A DNA stretch of 64,000 bases from the NCBI GenBank assembly GCA_030429495.1, contig JAUIFH010000001.1, positions 186,001 to 250,000 of the forward strand, written 5' to 3'. The DNA comes from Alphaproteobacteria bacterium. Its GTDB lineage: Bacteria; Pseudomonadota; Alphaproteobacteria; Rhodobacterales; Rhodobacteraceae. The notes beneath the pieces were generated by a model. The model made no database searches. It was given only the letters and a program-made list of their open reading frames with translations, and had not been told where the DNA came from. How positions within the stretch are numbered: the first letter of the stretch is position 1; each line of letters begins with the position of its first letter. A program made the translations under genes and the position numbers. Positions 8,218 to 17,673 of the stretch are shown piece after piece.

Positions 8218-9385
8218 CTTGGGTCTCGGTCAGAAGGGCGGGAGTGGCGGTGAGCGTCGCGGGCGAAAGCCCGGTCCGCGAAGGCGTGTCGGCGGCGGTA
8301 CCGTTCCGGATCAGGTCGATGGCGCCGCCGGCGCGGCCGACGAGCGTCAGGGCCGAGGGCGCGGGATGGGCGCAGCCCTTGGCGCAGCCGGAGACATGGA
8401 GCCGGTCAGCGGGTGCAAGTGACGCGCAGAGCGCGCGCGCCAGCGGCCGCGTCGCGATCAGTGCCTGCGGGCAGCCGGGTGCGCCGGTACAGGCGGTCAC
8501 GCGCAGCATCGGGTCGGCGGGATCGGTGATCAGGCCGGGAATGGCGGGCGCCTGCTTGGCGCCCTCGATCAGGATCATGCGCCAGGGCGTGATCCGCAAA
8601 GCACCGCTTTCGGCAAGAACAGACAAGGTTTCGGCCGCCATCTGGCCGAATTCGAAGCCGACGAGGTAGCCGAGCGGCAGAGGTCCCGGCACGGGGGCGG
8701 GGGCGCTCGCGCGCGGCAGCGCCGGGATCTCGGTGAACAGCTTGGGCTGGCGCGCACCGCGCGCCAGATGCGCCGCCATGCGACCGCGGCCATCGGGCGC
8801 GCCGCCGGTTTCGAGGAACCATTCCGCGAGCCTGAGCGCCAGCCGCGCCGCGGTTTGTTGCGTCGCCTCGGCGCCTGAGCCCACGCCATCGGGGCGGACC
8901 AGAAGGACGCCGCCGGGGCCGCGCTCGATCCGGATATCGGCGGAGGTTTCGCTGAGAACTGGCTGGTTCCCGCAATCAACGACATAGCCGAACTTACCCG
9001 GCGTCTGCGGCGCGTCCGGCTGGCCCAGTGCTTTGGCCAGCGACCGCACCACCTCCTGCACCCCGTCGCCGTCCTGCCAGTAGGGCGTGACCACGATATT
9101 GCGGCGGCTCTCGGCCTCTGTCGTCTCGTCGATCAGGCCGAGGGCGGCGAGGCCCTCGATCAGCGGGCCGTGTGCATCTTCGGTCACGCCCCGAAGCTGG
9201 ACATTGGCGCGGGCTGAGAGGTCGATGAGCCCGTTGCCATACTGCGCGGACAGCGCGGCGATGCCCTTTGCCTGCTCCGGCGTCAGCCGCCCGCCGCGTG
9301 GTCGGATGCGCACGACAAGACCGTCGCCCGACATCATTGGCCTTAGGGCGCCGGGGCACCAGCCCTTGATGACAGGATCGCTCAT
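8207..9385 (-). CDS. cobG: Precorrin-3B synthase
   Basis: Oxygen-dependent C20 hydroxylation and gamma-lactone formation on precorrin-3A. Its presence marks the aerobic route, as opposed to CobZ or the anaerobic CbiH route. The 392-residue protein is a nitrite/sulfite-reductase-like ferredoxin-half protein. The C-terminal cysteine set CTGAPGCPQ...SGCAKGCAHP ligates the [4Fe-4S]/siroheme-type centre, and the N-terminal half has RGVTEDAHGP. It is coupled to cobN (ATGA) and overlaps cobH by 11 bases. Confidence 0.93.
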   Translation of the reverse strand: MSDPVIKGWCPGALRPMMSGDGLVVRIRPRGGRLTPEQAKGIAALSAQYGNGLIDLSARANVQLRGVTEDAHGPLIEGLAALGLIDETTEAESRRNIVVTPYWQDGDGVQEVVRSLAKALGQPDAPQTPGKFGYVVDCGNQPVLSETSADIRIERGPGGVLLVRPDGVGSGAEATQQTAARLALRLAEWFLETGGAPDGRGRMAAHLARGARQPKLFTEIPALPRASAPAPVPGPLPLGYLVGFEFGQMAAETLSVLAESGALRITPWRMILIEGAKQAPAIPGLITDPADPMLRVTACTGAPGCPQALIATRPLARALCASLAPADRLHVSGCAKGCAHPAPSALTLVGRAGGAIDLIRNGTAADTPSRTGLSPATLTATPALLTETQDAP

Positions 9386-12300
9386 TCCCCCGCCTCCATC
9401 GCAATGGAGTTGCGCCGGGTGACCCAGAGCCCGGCATCGCGCAAGGCGGCGAAGCGGTCGCGCATCGCCTGAAGGGCGGCGGGGTTTTCCGCCTCCATGA
9501 AGGCCACGACGTCATCCCGGCCTATGGTCGCCTCGTGATAGAGGTCGAAAAGATGCGCAGGAACCGCGCGGGCGAGATGGGCGAAGGCAGCCATATGGTC
9601 GAGCGTCGCCGCGATCTCGGCCGCACCGCGGAAACCGTGGCGCATCATGCCGTCGGCCCAGTTCGGGTTCGCCGCACGGGCGCGGACGACGCGACCAATC
9701 TCCTCGGGCAGCGTCCGGGCACGGGGTGTGTCGGGACGGGTCGCGTCAAGATGGTAGAGAGCCGGGGCTTCACCCCCCAGTCTTGCGATGGCGGCGGCAA
9801 AACCGCCCTCATGCGCGGCGTAGTCGGACGCCAGCAGCAGGTCAGTTTCGGCGAGGTCCTGAATGTGGACGAAACCGTCCGCGCCCTTCACCTGTTCCTC
9901 CAGTGCCGCGCGTGCGGGACGGGTCGCGCCCGAAGCGTCGATGGCCCATTCGGAGCCTGACAGCCATGCCTCACCGGCGGCATGTTGGCCCTCGGGTCCG
10001 TAGTCCTCGATCGCCTCCCCCATGGCGAGGCCGTAGAGGCCTGGCTTCGGACCGAAGACACGGGGAGAAGCGCGCAAGTACGGGTTGTCCGCCGCCGCTT
10101 CCTCACGCTCGGCAAGCGCCTTGGCTGCGGCTTCGAAAAGCTGGGCCAGCCCTGAGAAAACGTCTCTGAACAAGCCCGAAACGCGCAAGGTGACGTCGAT
10201 CCGGGGGCGGCGCAGAAGGGCGAGCGGTATGACCTCGAAGCCCGAGACACGCTCGGACCCCTCGTCCCATTTCGGGCTGACACCGGCGAGGTGCAGAGCC
10301 ATCGCGAATTCCTCACCTGCCGTGCGCATCGTGGCGGACCCCCAGAGGTCGATGACCAGAGATTTCGGCCAGTCGCCGTGGTCCTGCAGGTGGCGGCGCA
10401 GCAGCTCCTCGGCGAGTTTCACGCCCTGCGCGTGGGCGGCGCGCGAGGGCACCGCACGCGGGTCTGTCGTGAAGAGATTACGCCCCGTGGGCAGCACGTC
10501 GGAGCGGCCCCGGAACGGTGAGCCGGAGGGGCCGGCCTCCACCCGCTGGCCGTTCAGCGCGGCCAAGAGCCCTTTGCGTTCCTCCGCGCCGCACTGACCG
10601 GTGCCGAAGATATGCAGCCCATCGCCATACTGGCTTTCCTTGATGTCGCAGACGAAGCGGTCGATCCGGGTGATTGCCTCGGCGGGCGAGGCGTCCTCGG
10701 GGATGCCAAGATCGTCCTCCACCCCGCGCCCGCGTGCTTCCTCGCGGATCGACTGAATGAGCCGGTCTCGGCGGGCGGGGTCGAGCCCGTCGGCGGTGGA
10801 ATACTCGTCAAGCAGCCTTTCGAGCCGGTTCAGGTCCTCCGGCACCGCGCTGTCGACCAGAGGCGGCGGCAGGTGGCCGATGGTCACGGCGCCAATGCGG
10901 CGCTTGGCCTGCGCGGCCTCGCCCGGGTCGTTGACGATGAAGGGATAGATGACGGGCAGGGGGCCGGTCAGCGCCTCGGGCCAGCACGCGGCGGAAAGGG
11001 CCACCGACTTGCCCGGCAGCCATTCCAGCGTCCCATGCGCGCCGATATGGATCAGCGCATGGAGCCCCTGCGCCCGGAGCCAGAGGTAGAAAGCAACATA
11101 GGCATGGCGCGGGGTTCGGCTCAGGTCGTGGTAGTCGTCGCTCCGGGTTGTGACCTCGCCGCGTTCGGGTTGCAGGGCGAGGATGGCCTTTCCACGACGA
11201 ATCGCGTTGAAGCGGAAGTGACCGTCCGTGACGGAGGGATCGGTTTCAGGCGCGCCCCAGGCGGCAGATAGCGCGTCGCAAAGGGGGGCGGGTAGGGTCG
11301 AAACAGTGTCTATGTAGGCTGAAACGGGCCATTCCAGCGTTTCCGCCATCAGTGACTGACCAAGGTCCTCACCCGCGTTCACATCATGATTTCCGTCGGC
11401 AAGGGCCGAAAGGATGCCTTCTGCCGAGGCCAGCGCGTCGAGGCCCACGGCATGGGCCAACTGGTGTGTCTTGCCGGGATAGGTGGACAGGACCAGCGCG
11501 ACGTTGCGGTCAGGCGCGAGCGTCATCGACAGGCGGTGCCAGCCCGCCACGCGGTCGGCGACGGCGGCGATGCGATCGGGGTCGGCGCGGTGGGCGAAGC
11601 GGGAATATTGCAGGTCGGGGTCGCGGCGGCCGGGGCTCTTGAAGCTGGTGACGCCGGCGAAGACGCGGCCATCGACCTCCGGCAGCACGACATGCATGGA
11701 GAGATCGGCGGGCGAGAGGCCGCGTTCGGCCTCTTCCCAGTCCTTTTTCCGTGCGGTGGAAAGGGCCACCTGAAAGACCGGGCACCCAGAGGCGTCGAGG
11801 GGAGAGGAGGAACCATCCGCGCCTTTGGCCGAGAAGGCTGTGGCGTTGACGATGACGGCGGGTTTGAGCCGTGTCAGCTCAGCGCGCAGCCATGCTGCGG
11901 CGGAAGGGTCCTTCAGCGAGGCGGCATAGGCGCCGATGGCGGCGAAGCCGCGTTCTTCCAGCGCCGCGACCAACGCGTCCACTGGATCGGTGTCGGCCGA
12001 CGTCAGGTAGGAGCGGTAGAAGGTGACGACGGCGAGGGGGCGGTCGGACGCCTCGGGCGTAGGCGCGACACCCTTGCGCGGCAGGTACCAGCCGAAGGCG
12101 GGCACAGTCTTGTCACCGGCAACCGGCCCGGCATAGAGGCCTGCCGCCAGCGCCATCTGCTGAAGGGCGGCCTGCGCTGCCACCGCTCCGCCCGCGTCGC
12201 AGAGCGATTGCAGGCGGCGGAGGGTCGATTTCGGTAAGGTCGAGAGTTCGTCGAGCCGCGCATCCTCGCGCCCGTCCGCGGGCAGTATCGCCAGCGCGAT

Positions 12301-12624
12301 CTCGTTCCGGCGCGCAAGGTCCTGCACCTGCGCGAGGCCGTAGGGCCAGTAGCTTTCGCCGCCGATGAGCCGCACGAGGATGCCCTTCGCCCCGGCCAGC
12401 GTCCGTTCGGCATAGGTATCGACAGACAGTGGATGCCGAAGGGCCACGAGGTTCGCCAGCCTGAGCGTTGGAAGGCCGCCTGCGGCCCGGTGCCATCCCG
12501 CCGCGAACGCACCAAGGTCGCTGTCGGAAAACGACAGCACCACCAGTTCGGCCGGGTCCTGACCCAGGTCGACGGGGGTGTCTGTTTCCTCCAGCCCGTG
12601 GCTTTCGCGGAAGACGACATGCAT
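9382..12624 (-). CDS. cobN: Cobaltochelatase large subunit CobN
   Basis: Large subunit of the ATP-dependent CobNST chelatase that inserts cobalt into hydrogenobyrinic acid a,c-diamide. The 1080-residue protein has the CobN/BchH features HAYVAFYLWLRAQGLHALIHIGAHGTLEWLPGKSVALS, cited here only as landmarks HIGAHGTLEWLPGK and WPEALTGPLPVIYPFIVNDPG. FHIFGTGQC-like sequence also occurs near residue 670. It is shorter than the roughly 1275-residue Pseudomonas denitrificans protein. The CobS and CobT partners are not in the window. The ATG at 12624 lies 6 bases after the cobW stop. Confidence 0.95.
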   Translation of the reverse strand: MHVVFRESHGLEETDTPVDLGQDPAELVVLSFSDSDLGAFAAGWHRAAGGLPTLRLANLVALRHPLSVDTYAERTLAGAKGILVRLIGGESYWPYGLAQVQDLARRNEIALAILPADGREDARLDELSTLPKSTLRRLQSLCDAGGAVAAQAALQQMALAAGLYAGPVAGDKTVPAFGWYLPRKGVAPTPEASDRPLAVVTFYRSYLTSADTDPVDALVAALEERGFAAIGAYAASLKDPSAAAWLRAELTRLKPAVIVNATAFSAKGADGSSSPLDASGCPVFQVALSTARKKDWEEAERGLSPADLSMHVVLPEVDGRVFAGVTSFKSPGRRDPDLQYSRFAHRADPDRIAAVADRVAGWHRLSMTLAPDRNVALVLSTYPGKTHQLAHAVGLDALASAEGILSALADGNHDVNAGEDLGQSLMAETLEWPVSAYIDTVSTLPAPLCDALSAAWGAPETDPSVTDGHFRFNAIRRGKAILALQPERGEVTTRSDDYHDLSRTPRHAYVAFYLWLRAQGLHALIHIGAHGTLEWLPGKSVALSAACWPEALTGPLPVIYPFIVNDPGEAAQAKRRIGAVTIGHLPPPLVDSAVPEDLNRLERLLDEYSTADGLDPARRDRLIQSIREEARGRGVEDDLGIPEDASPAEAITRIDRFVCDIKESQYGDGLHIFGTGQCGAEERKGLLAALNGQRVEAGPSGSPFRGRSDVLPTGRNLFTTDPRAVPSRAAHAQGVKLAEELLRRHLQDHGDWPKSLVIDLWGSATMRTAGEEFAMALHLAGVSPKWDEGSERVSGFEVIPLALLRRPRIDVTLRVSGLFRDVFSGLAQLFEAAAKALAEREEAAADNPYLRASPRVFGPKPGLYGLAMGEAIEDYGPEGQHAAGEAWLSGSEWAIDASGATRPARAALEEQVKGADGFVHIQDLAETDLLLASDYAAHEGGFAAAIARLGGEAPALYHLDATRPDTPRARTLPEEIGRVVRARAANPNWADGMMRHGFRGAAEIAATLDHMAAFAHLARAVPAHLFDLYHEATIGRDDVVAFMEAENPAALQAMRDRFAALRDAGLWVTRRNSIAMEAGE

Positions 12625-12630
12625 CGCGGA

Positions 12631-13680
12631 TCAGGCCCCCACGGCTTCCGGTACCAGAACCGAGCGGATTTCGGCGGGGTCGACATCGTCGTGCTCGCCG
12701 ATCACAACAAGCTTGGAGGCGCGCGGAGTATCGCCCCAGGGCTTGTCATATTGCGCACGGATCCGCGTTCCGACGGCTTGGACAAGCATCCGCATCGGCT
12801 TGCCCGCGACCGCGACATAGCCCTTTACGCGCAGGATATTCTGTTCCCGCGCCAGTCGGACGATAGCGGCCTGCAAGGCGTCAGGGTCGGCCACCTCCGG
12901 CAGGTCGATCACCACGGTGTCGAAATCGTCGTGCTCATGGTCGTCATGACCGTCATGATGCGAGGGGCGGGCATCGAGATCGTCCTCGGCGGCAGCGCCA
13001 AGCCCGAGGATGACGGCGGGGTCGATGCGGCCTTCTTCCATGGCAAGGATCGGCAGCTTGCGTGGGGCTTCGGCCTCGATCACCGCCTTGGCGGCCGCCA
13101 GACCCGCCTCCCCCGCGAGATCCGCCTTCGACAGAAGCACGATATCGGCGCACGAGATCTGGTCTTCGAACACCTCGGACAGTGGCGTTTCATGGTCGAT
13201 GCTGTCATCCGCCTCGCGCTGGGCCTGCACTGCATCGACATCGGGGGCGAAGCGGCCGGCCGCGACCGCCTCGGCATCGGCCAGCGCGATGACGCCATCG
13301 ACGGTGATGCGTGAACGGATCGCAGGCCAGTCGAAGGCCTTCAGAAGCGGCTTCGGCAGGGCAAGGCCCGAGGTCTCGATCAGGATATGGTCGGGGCGCT
13401 GCGGCAAAGCCATCAGCGCCTCGATCGTCGGTATGAAATCGTCGGCGACGGTGCAGCAGATGCAGCCGTTGGCGAGCTCGACGATGTTCTCGGCCGGGCA
13501 GTTCTCGTCCGCGCAGCTTTTCAGGATATCGCCGTCGACGCCCACGGTGCCGAATTCGTTCACCAGAACAGCGAGGCGCTTGCCTTGCGGGTTCTGCATC
13601 AGGTGACGGATCAGGGTCGTCTTGCCGGATCCGAGGAAACCGGTGATGACGGTGACGGGAATCTTGTTCAGGTCGGACAT
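12631..13680 (-). CDS. cobW: CobW-type GTPase metallochaperone
   Basis: COG0523 G3E GTPase, thought to load cobalt for CobN. The 349-residue protein has the P-loop GFLGSGKTTL at about residues 14-23 and the metal-binding GCICC motif near residue 72. A histidine-rich insertion (SHHDGHDDHEHDDFD, around residue 230) precedes the C-terminal CobW_C domain. It lies between DUF1636 copy A (adjacent, no gap) and cobN. The context supports cobalt rather than zinc, but metal selectivity cannot be read from the sequence. Confidence 0.93.
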   Translation of the reverse strand: MSDLNKIPVTVITGFLGSGKTTLIRHLMQNPQGKRLAVLVNEFGTVGVDGDILKSCADENCPAENIVELANGCICCTVADDFIPTIEALMALPQRPDHILIETSGLALPKPLLKAFDWPAIRSRITVDGVIALADAEAVAAGRFAPDVDAVQAQREADDSIDHETPLSEVFEDQISCADIVLLSKADLAGEAGLAAAKAVIEAEAPRKLPILAMEEGRIDPAVILGLGAAAEDDLDARPSHHDGHDDHEHDDFDTVVIDLPEVADPDALQAAIVRLAREQNILRVKGYVAVAGKPMRMLVQAVGTRIRAQYDKPWGDTPRASKLVVIGEHDDVDPAEIRSVLVPEAVGA

Positions 13681-14040
13681 TCAGCTCTCCATCGGGGGGA
13701 TGCGGGCAAGGCTCTGCTTGCGAAAAATCACGGGACGATCACGCCATGGCACGATTCCGTCGCTTGTTGCGGCGTAAGCGGCGACACCCGCGAGGATGTC
13801 GGCGACATGTTCGTCGGGATCGAGGCCGCGATAGACATAGGACCAGCGGCCAGGGCCGGAAAGCGCGATATTGCAGCCGTGATCGCAGGCCGAAAGGCAT
13901 TCGACGGGGACGATTCGTACGCCATCGGGCGCGCCTGCGGCCTCAAGCGCCTCAAGCAGCCTCGCGCCGGGGCGCACATCCTCTTCGGGGATGGTCTGGC
14001 CCATCCGGCAGGTCGTACAGACATGCAATGTGACGGTCAC
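13681..14040 (-). CDS. DUF1636 family metal-binding protein (copy A)
   Basis: First gene after the operon-leading cobalamin riboswitch. The protein, about 119 residues, has HVCTTCRMG near the N-terminus and VECLSACDHGC in the middle. This gives the CxxC...CxxxC arrangement of a [2Fe-2S] ferredoxin-like fold, with an extra cysteine. The start is a GTG: 14040 has AAGGA nine bases upstream, while the GTG at 14046 is only three bases from it. No role is established. A second copy ends the operon at 740-1066. Confidence 0.75.
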   Translation of the reverse strand: MTVTLHVCTTCRMGQTIPEEDVRPGARLLEALEAAGAPDGVRIVPVECLSACDHGCNIALSGPGRWSYVYRGLDPDEHVADILAGVAAYAATSDGIVPWRDRPVIFRKQSLARIPPMES

Positions 14041-14139
14041 TCGCACCGATCCTTTCCATCTTCGCGGAAAGGGGAGAGCCCGCATCGGACAGCCTTCCTG
14101 CCCAAAGCCGGTCGCGGAATCCCCCGTCCGCCGAAACGT

Positions 14140-14335
14140 CCTTGCGCTGGCAGGTCTCCCGGCTTGCGGATGTCGGGGCGCCTATCGCCCCGGCGGCCCT
14201 CCCGCCTTCCCGGCATTCGCCAGTGGCATTGGGGGACCTCTCCGGTCACGGTCGCGGGGGCGGCTGCGCTTCGGCCCTGACCCCCTATCGGTCGCAAAGC
14301 CTGTCGCATTCCCTCTTCGCCTGCCCTAAGACAGG
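14140..14335 (-). promoter_or_regulatory. Cobalamin riboswitch leading the corrin operon
   Basis: On the minus strand the B12 box AGCCGGGAGACCTGCC is at 14149-14164. GCCACTGG (about 14220-14227), GGGAAGGCGGG, CCCGCGACCGTGACC and the 5-prime GGGAATGCGACAGG block all occur in order. It precedes DUF1636 copy A and the corrin genes and should repress them when cobalamin is abundant. The remaining space up to cobO (14336-14394) must hold both promoters; I see no clear consensus there. Boundaries are approximate. Confidence 0.93.
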
Positions 14336-14394
14336 AACCAGCGCCGCCTCACCTGAGGCATGAGGCGCCTACTTGTCAAGCAACGGAAGGGACC

Positions 14395-15027
14395 ATGGCC
14401 GCACCGAAACCGACCGATCCGGCGGAAGACGCCGCCCGCCACGCCCAGAAGATGGCGAAGAAGAAGGCCGCGCGGGACAAGATCATGGCGACGAAGGAGG
14501 GCGAGAAGGGCCTGATCATCGTCCATACCGGGGCGGGAAAGGGTAAATCCTCCTCGGGCTTCGGGATGATCCTGCGCTGTATCGCGCATGAAATGCCCTC
14601 CGCCGTCGTGCAGTTCATCAAGGGCGCATGGTCGACAGGCGAACGCACGCTGATCGAGGCCAACTTTGGCCATCTCTGTCAGTTCTACGCGATGGGCGAG
14701 GGCTTCACCTGGGAGACGCAGGACAAGACACGCGACGTCGCCGCCGCCCGCAAGGGCTGGGAGAAGGCGAAGGAGCTGATCCGGGACGAACGCAACCGGA
14801 TGGTGCTGCTCGATGAGATCAACATCGCCCTGCGTTACGACTACCTGGATGTGGCCGAGGTGGTTGCCTTCCTGAAGGACGAAAAACCCGCCATGACCCA
14901 TGTCGTGCTGACGGGGCGCAACGCCAAGGAGGAACTGATCGAGATCGCAGACCTCGTGACCGAGATGACGCTGGTGAAGCACCCGTTCCGGTCGGGGATC
15001 AAGGGTCAGAAGGGGGTCGAGTTCTGA
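14395..15027 (+). CDS. cobO: Cob(I)yrinic acid a,c-diamide adenosyltransferase
   Basis: Transfers the adenosyl group from ATP to Co(I) corrinoids. The 210-residue protein has the P-loop HTGAGKGKSSSGFG (about residues 44-57), the CobO/BtuR signature. RMVLLDEINIALRYDYL and HVVLTGRNAKEELIE follow, and the C-terminus ends in the expected GIKGQKGVEF. GGAAGGG precedes the ATG. It is divergent from the corrin riboswitch and is followed after 8 bases by an unknown gene and then cobQ. Confidence 0.96.
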   Translation: MAAPKPTDPAEDAARHAQKMAKKKAARDKIMATKEGEKGLIIVHTGAGKGKSSSGFGMILRCIAHEMPSAVVQFIKGAWSTGERTLIEANFGHLCQFYAMGEGFTWETQDKTRDVAAARKGWEKAKELIRDERNRMVLLDEINIALRYDYLDVAEVVAFLKDEKPAMTHVVLTGRNAKEELIEIADLVTEMTLVKHPFRSGIKGQKGVEF

Positions 15028-15035
15028 CAAGCGAA

Positions 15036-15581
15036 GTGCCGAACGATGCGCTCGTCCTCGCCACTCTGGTGACCATCGACGCGGTGTCGGGTGGCGCGTT
15101 GCAACGTGGCAGTCTGAAAGAGTGGGCTGACCAATTGATCGAGCGCGGACATTTATCGCCTTCGATCTGTACACTCGCCCTAGATGGAAGCTCTGGAAGC
15201 GAAAGTGAAGTTCGTCACCTCGCCAAGCTCGCGCTGGGTGAACTCGACATTCAGGCCGAACGGTTTGCCGACGACCGTCTTCTTCTTTCCGCTTACCTAG
15301 AGACGAAAAATGCAATGGCCGAGATTGAATCCGAATTCGCGTTCTTGGCGACACGGGGAGACAACGGACGCTGCTTTGAAGACGATCGACTGTGGGCGTT
15401 CTACATCCTGTCATGCGGTATAGATGACATCCGATCGGGCATGGGGTCTTCGACGCATGTCTGGGGCATGACGGATGTGAACTGGAAACAAATAGCGCGC
15501 AGGGAGTGCGAAAATTGGTTGCTGGAACATGCTGAACTGGCTGAAAAAGCGCTGACCGATCTTCGCAGGTCTCTGGCATGA
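15036..15581 (+). CDS. Hypothetical protein inserted between cobO and cobQ
   Basis: I do not recognise this 181-residue protein. It is probably soluble, with no signal peptide or clear membrane segment. It is rich in Leu, Glu, Ala and Asp, with a helical look ([39 protein letters not shown]). A GTG start at 15036 lies 8 bases after cobO, and the stop overlaps the cobQ ATG, so it is co-transcribed and coupled. Its DNA looks less GC-biased at third positions than its neighbours, which could mean later acquisition. Function is unknown; no catalytic motif is visible. Confidence 0.7.
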   Translation: MPNDALVLATLVTIDAVSGGALQRGSLKEWADQLIERGHLSPSICTLALDGSSGSESEVRHLAKLALGELDIQAERFADDRLLLSAYLETKNAMAEIESEFAFLATRGDNGRCFEDDRLWAFYILSCGIDDIRSGMGSSTHVWGMTDVNWKQIARRECENWLLEHAELAEKALTDLRRSLA

Positions 15582-17023
15582 CCCGAGCGTTGATGATCCA
15601 GGGCTGCGGCTCCAATGTCGGTAAGTCACTGCTGGTCGCGGGGCTCTGCCGCGCCGCCCGGAGGCGTGGGTTGAATGTCGCGCCGTTCAAACCGCAGAAC
15701 ATGTCGAACAACGCCGCCGTGACCGTGGACGGGGGTGAGATCGGGCGGGCGCAGGCCTTGCAGGCGCTTGCCTCGGGGCTAGAGCCGCATACCGACATGA
15801 ACCCCGTTCTTCTCAAACCCGAAACCGATACCGGCGCGCAGGTCGTGATTCAGGGGAAGCGGCTGACGACCGTTCGCGCAAGAGACTATTCCGCCTTGAA
15901 ACCGCAACTTCTTGCATCGGTTCTGGACAGTTTCGGGCGCCTTGGCGCGGCACATGATCTGGTCATCGTCGAAGGGGCAGGCAGCCCGGCGGAAGTCAAT
16001 CTTCGGACAGGCGACATCGCCAATATGGGGTTCGCACGGGCGGCGGATGTGCCGGTCGTCCTGGTCGGCGACATCGATCGCGGCGGGGTCATCGCGCAGA
16101 TTGTCGGAACGCAGGCGGTGCTTGATCCGGCGGATGCGGCCATGGTCGTAGGGTTCCTGATCAACAAGTTCCGCGGTGATCCGTCGCTTTTCGACGATGG
16201 CTATCGCCTGATTGCCGAGCGCACCGGCTGGCGCGGATTCGGCGTGCTGCCGCATTTCGGCGATGCAGGGCGGCTGCCGGCCGAGGACGCGCTTGACCTT
16301 GGCGGGAAGACCGGCAGCGGCCCGGTAAAGATCGCGTGCCTCGCCCTTTCACGCATCGCCAATTTCGACGACCTCGATCCGCTGATGCTGGAACCATCGG
16401 TCAGCGTCGTCATGGTCAGGGCCGGGGAGGCGGTTCCCGGCGACTGCGCGTTGGTGATTCTGCCCGGATCGAAATCGACACGCGGGGATCTTGCCTTTCT
16501 GCGTGCACAGGGCTGGGACACGGATATTGCGGCCCATATCCGCCGGGGCGGCCATATCCTTGGCATTTGTGGCGGCTATCAGATGCTTGGCCGGACGATT
16601 GCCGATCCCGACGGGATCGAGGGTGAGCCGGGAGAGACCGAGGGCCTCGGCCTTCTGGATGTGGTGACGCAGATGACGGCCGACAAACGCCTGACCCGTG
16701 TCAGCGCAAGCCATGCCCCGAGCGGCGCGCCGATGGAGGGCTACGAGATTCATATCGGACGCACCGATGGACCGGACCGGGCGCGGCCCTTCGCCTTTGT
16801 CGGAGGCGAGCCGGAAGGCGCCACCTCGGCCGACGGGAGGGTCATCGGCAGTTATCTGCATGGAATGTTCACCGGCGACGCCTTTCGTGCAGCCTTTCTT
16901 GCTGGTTTCGGGGCGCAATCGACGGGCGGATATGACGCGCTGGTCGAGGATGTGCTCGACCGGCTCGCCGATCACATGGCCGCGCATATCGACATCGACG
17001 GGCTGATTGCGCTGGCGCGTTGA
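15578..17023 (+). CDS. cobQ: Cobyric acid synthase
   Basis: Glutamine-dependent amidation of the b, d, e and g side chains of adenosylcobyrinic acid a,c-diamide. The 481-residue protein has [20 protein letters not shown] at the N-terminus. [27 protein letters not shown] and [11 protein letters not shown] follow. The glutamine amidotransferase nucleophile region is [13 protein letters not shown], and the terminal catalytic His is in GSYLHGMF. It overlaps the preceding gene by four bases and converges on bluB with a 17-base gap. Confidence 0.96.
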   Translation: MTRALMIQGCGSNVGKSLLVAGLCRAARRRGLNVAPFKPQNMSNNAAVTVDGGEIGRAQALQALASGLEPHTDMNPVLLKPETDTGAQVVIQGKRLTTVRARDYSALKPQLLASVLDSFGRLGAAHDLVIVEGAGSPAEVNLRTGDIANMGFARAADVPVVLVGDIDRGGVIAQIVGTQAVLDPADAAMVVGFLINKFRGDPSLFDDGYRLIAERTGWRGFGVLPHFGDAGRLPAEDALDLGGKTGSGPVKIACLALSRIANFDDLDPLMLEPSVSVVMVRAGEAVPGDCALVILPGSKSTRGDLAFLRAQGWDTDIAAHIRRGGHILGICGGYQMLGRTIADPDGIEGEPGETEGLGLLDVVTQMTADKRLTRVSASHAPSGAPMEGYEIHIGRTDGPDRARPFAFVGGEPEGATSADGRVIGSYLHGMFTGDAFRAAFLAGFGAQSTGGYDALVEDVLDRLADHMAAHIDIDGLIALAR

Positions 17024-17040
17024 TGGCACCAACCGCGCGT

Positions 17041-17664
17041 CTACCGTTCCTCCCAGTCGGTTGGTTGGTTCTCCTGCCACCCGGTCCGATGCAGCAACGG
17101 TGTGTCATCGGTAAATTCGGGCCAGCCGAGGCAGAGATAGGCGCTGAACTCCCACCCTTCGGGGGCGTCGAAAATCCGCTCGATCACCGCGGGTTCGAGG
17201 ATCGAGACCATGCCGAGGCCAAGGTTCTCTGCCCGCGCGGCAAGCCAGAGCGTGTGGACCGCCATTGCGGTCGACTGGTGCAGCGTTTCGGGCATCGTCC
17301 GGCGGCCAAGACGGCGGCCTGCGGCCGGATCGGTGACGGTGAACACCGCCAGATGCTCGGGCGCTGCGTCGAGGCCGGCAAGCTTCAGCCGCGCATACTC
17401 CGCGCGCGTGCCGTCATCGTAGGCTGCCGCTGCTTCGTTGTTGCATCGCTCGAACTCGGTCCGCACCGCCGCGCGCAGGGCCGCGTCGGTCACGCGAAGC
17501 ACCCGCCAGGGTCGCGCGTTGCCAACCGACGGCGCAAGAGACATCGCCTGTTTCAGCCGTAACAGGGTCGATTCCGGCACCGGCGTCGTACGAAAGTGCC
17601 GCACATCTCTGCGCCAGCGCAGTACGCGGGTCAGGGTTGCGGCGTCGTCCTGGGAAAAGTCCAT
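17041..17664 (-). CDS. bluB: 5,6-dimethylbenzimidazole synthase
   Basis: Oxygen-dependent fragmentation of reduced FMN to dimethylbenzimidazole, the lower ligand of cobalamin. The 207-residue nitroreductase-like protein begins MDFSQDDAATLTRVLRWRRD. It has RDVRHF, APSVGNARPWRVLRV (flavin-binding, SVGxxxPW) and ENLGLGMVSILEP, as in BluB. It is the last gene of a minus-strand block (phosphatase, kinase, cobD, cobC, bluB), 9 bases after cobC. It confirms that this organism makes true B12 rather than pseudocobalamin. Confidence 0.94.
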   Translation of the reverse strand: MDFSQDDAATLTRVLRWRRDVRHFRTTPVPESTLLRLKQAMSLAPSVGNARPWRVLRVTDAALRAAVRTEFERCNNEAAAAYDDGTRAEYARLKLAGLDAAPEHLAVFTVTDPAAGRRLGRRTMPETLHQSTAMAVHTLWLAARAENLGLGMVSILEPAVIERIFDAPEGWEFSAYLCLGWPEFTDDTPLLHRTGWQENQPTDWEER

Positions 17665-17673
17665 TTTGCTTCC

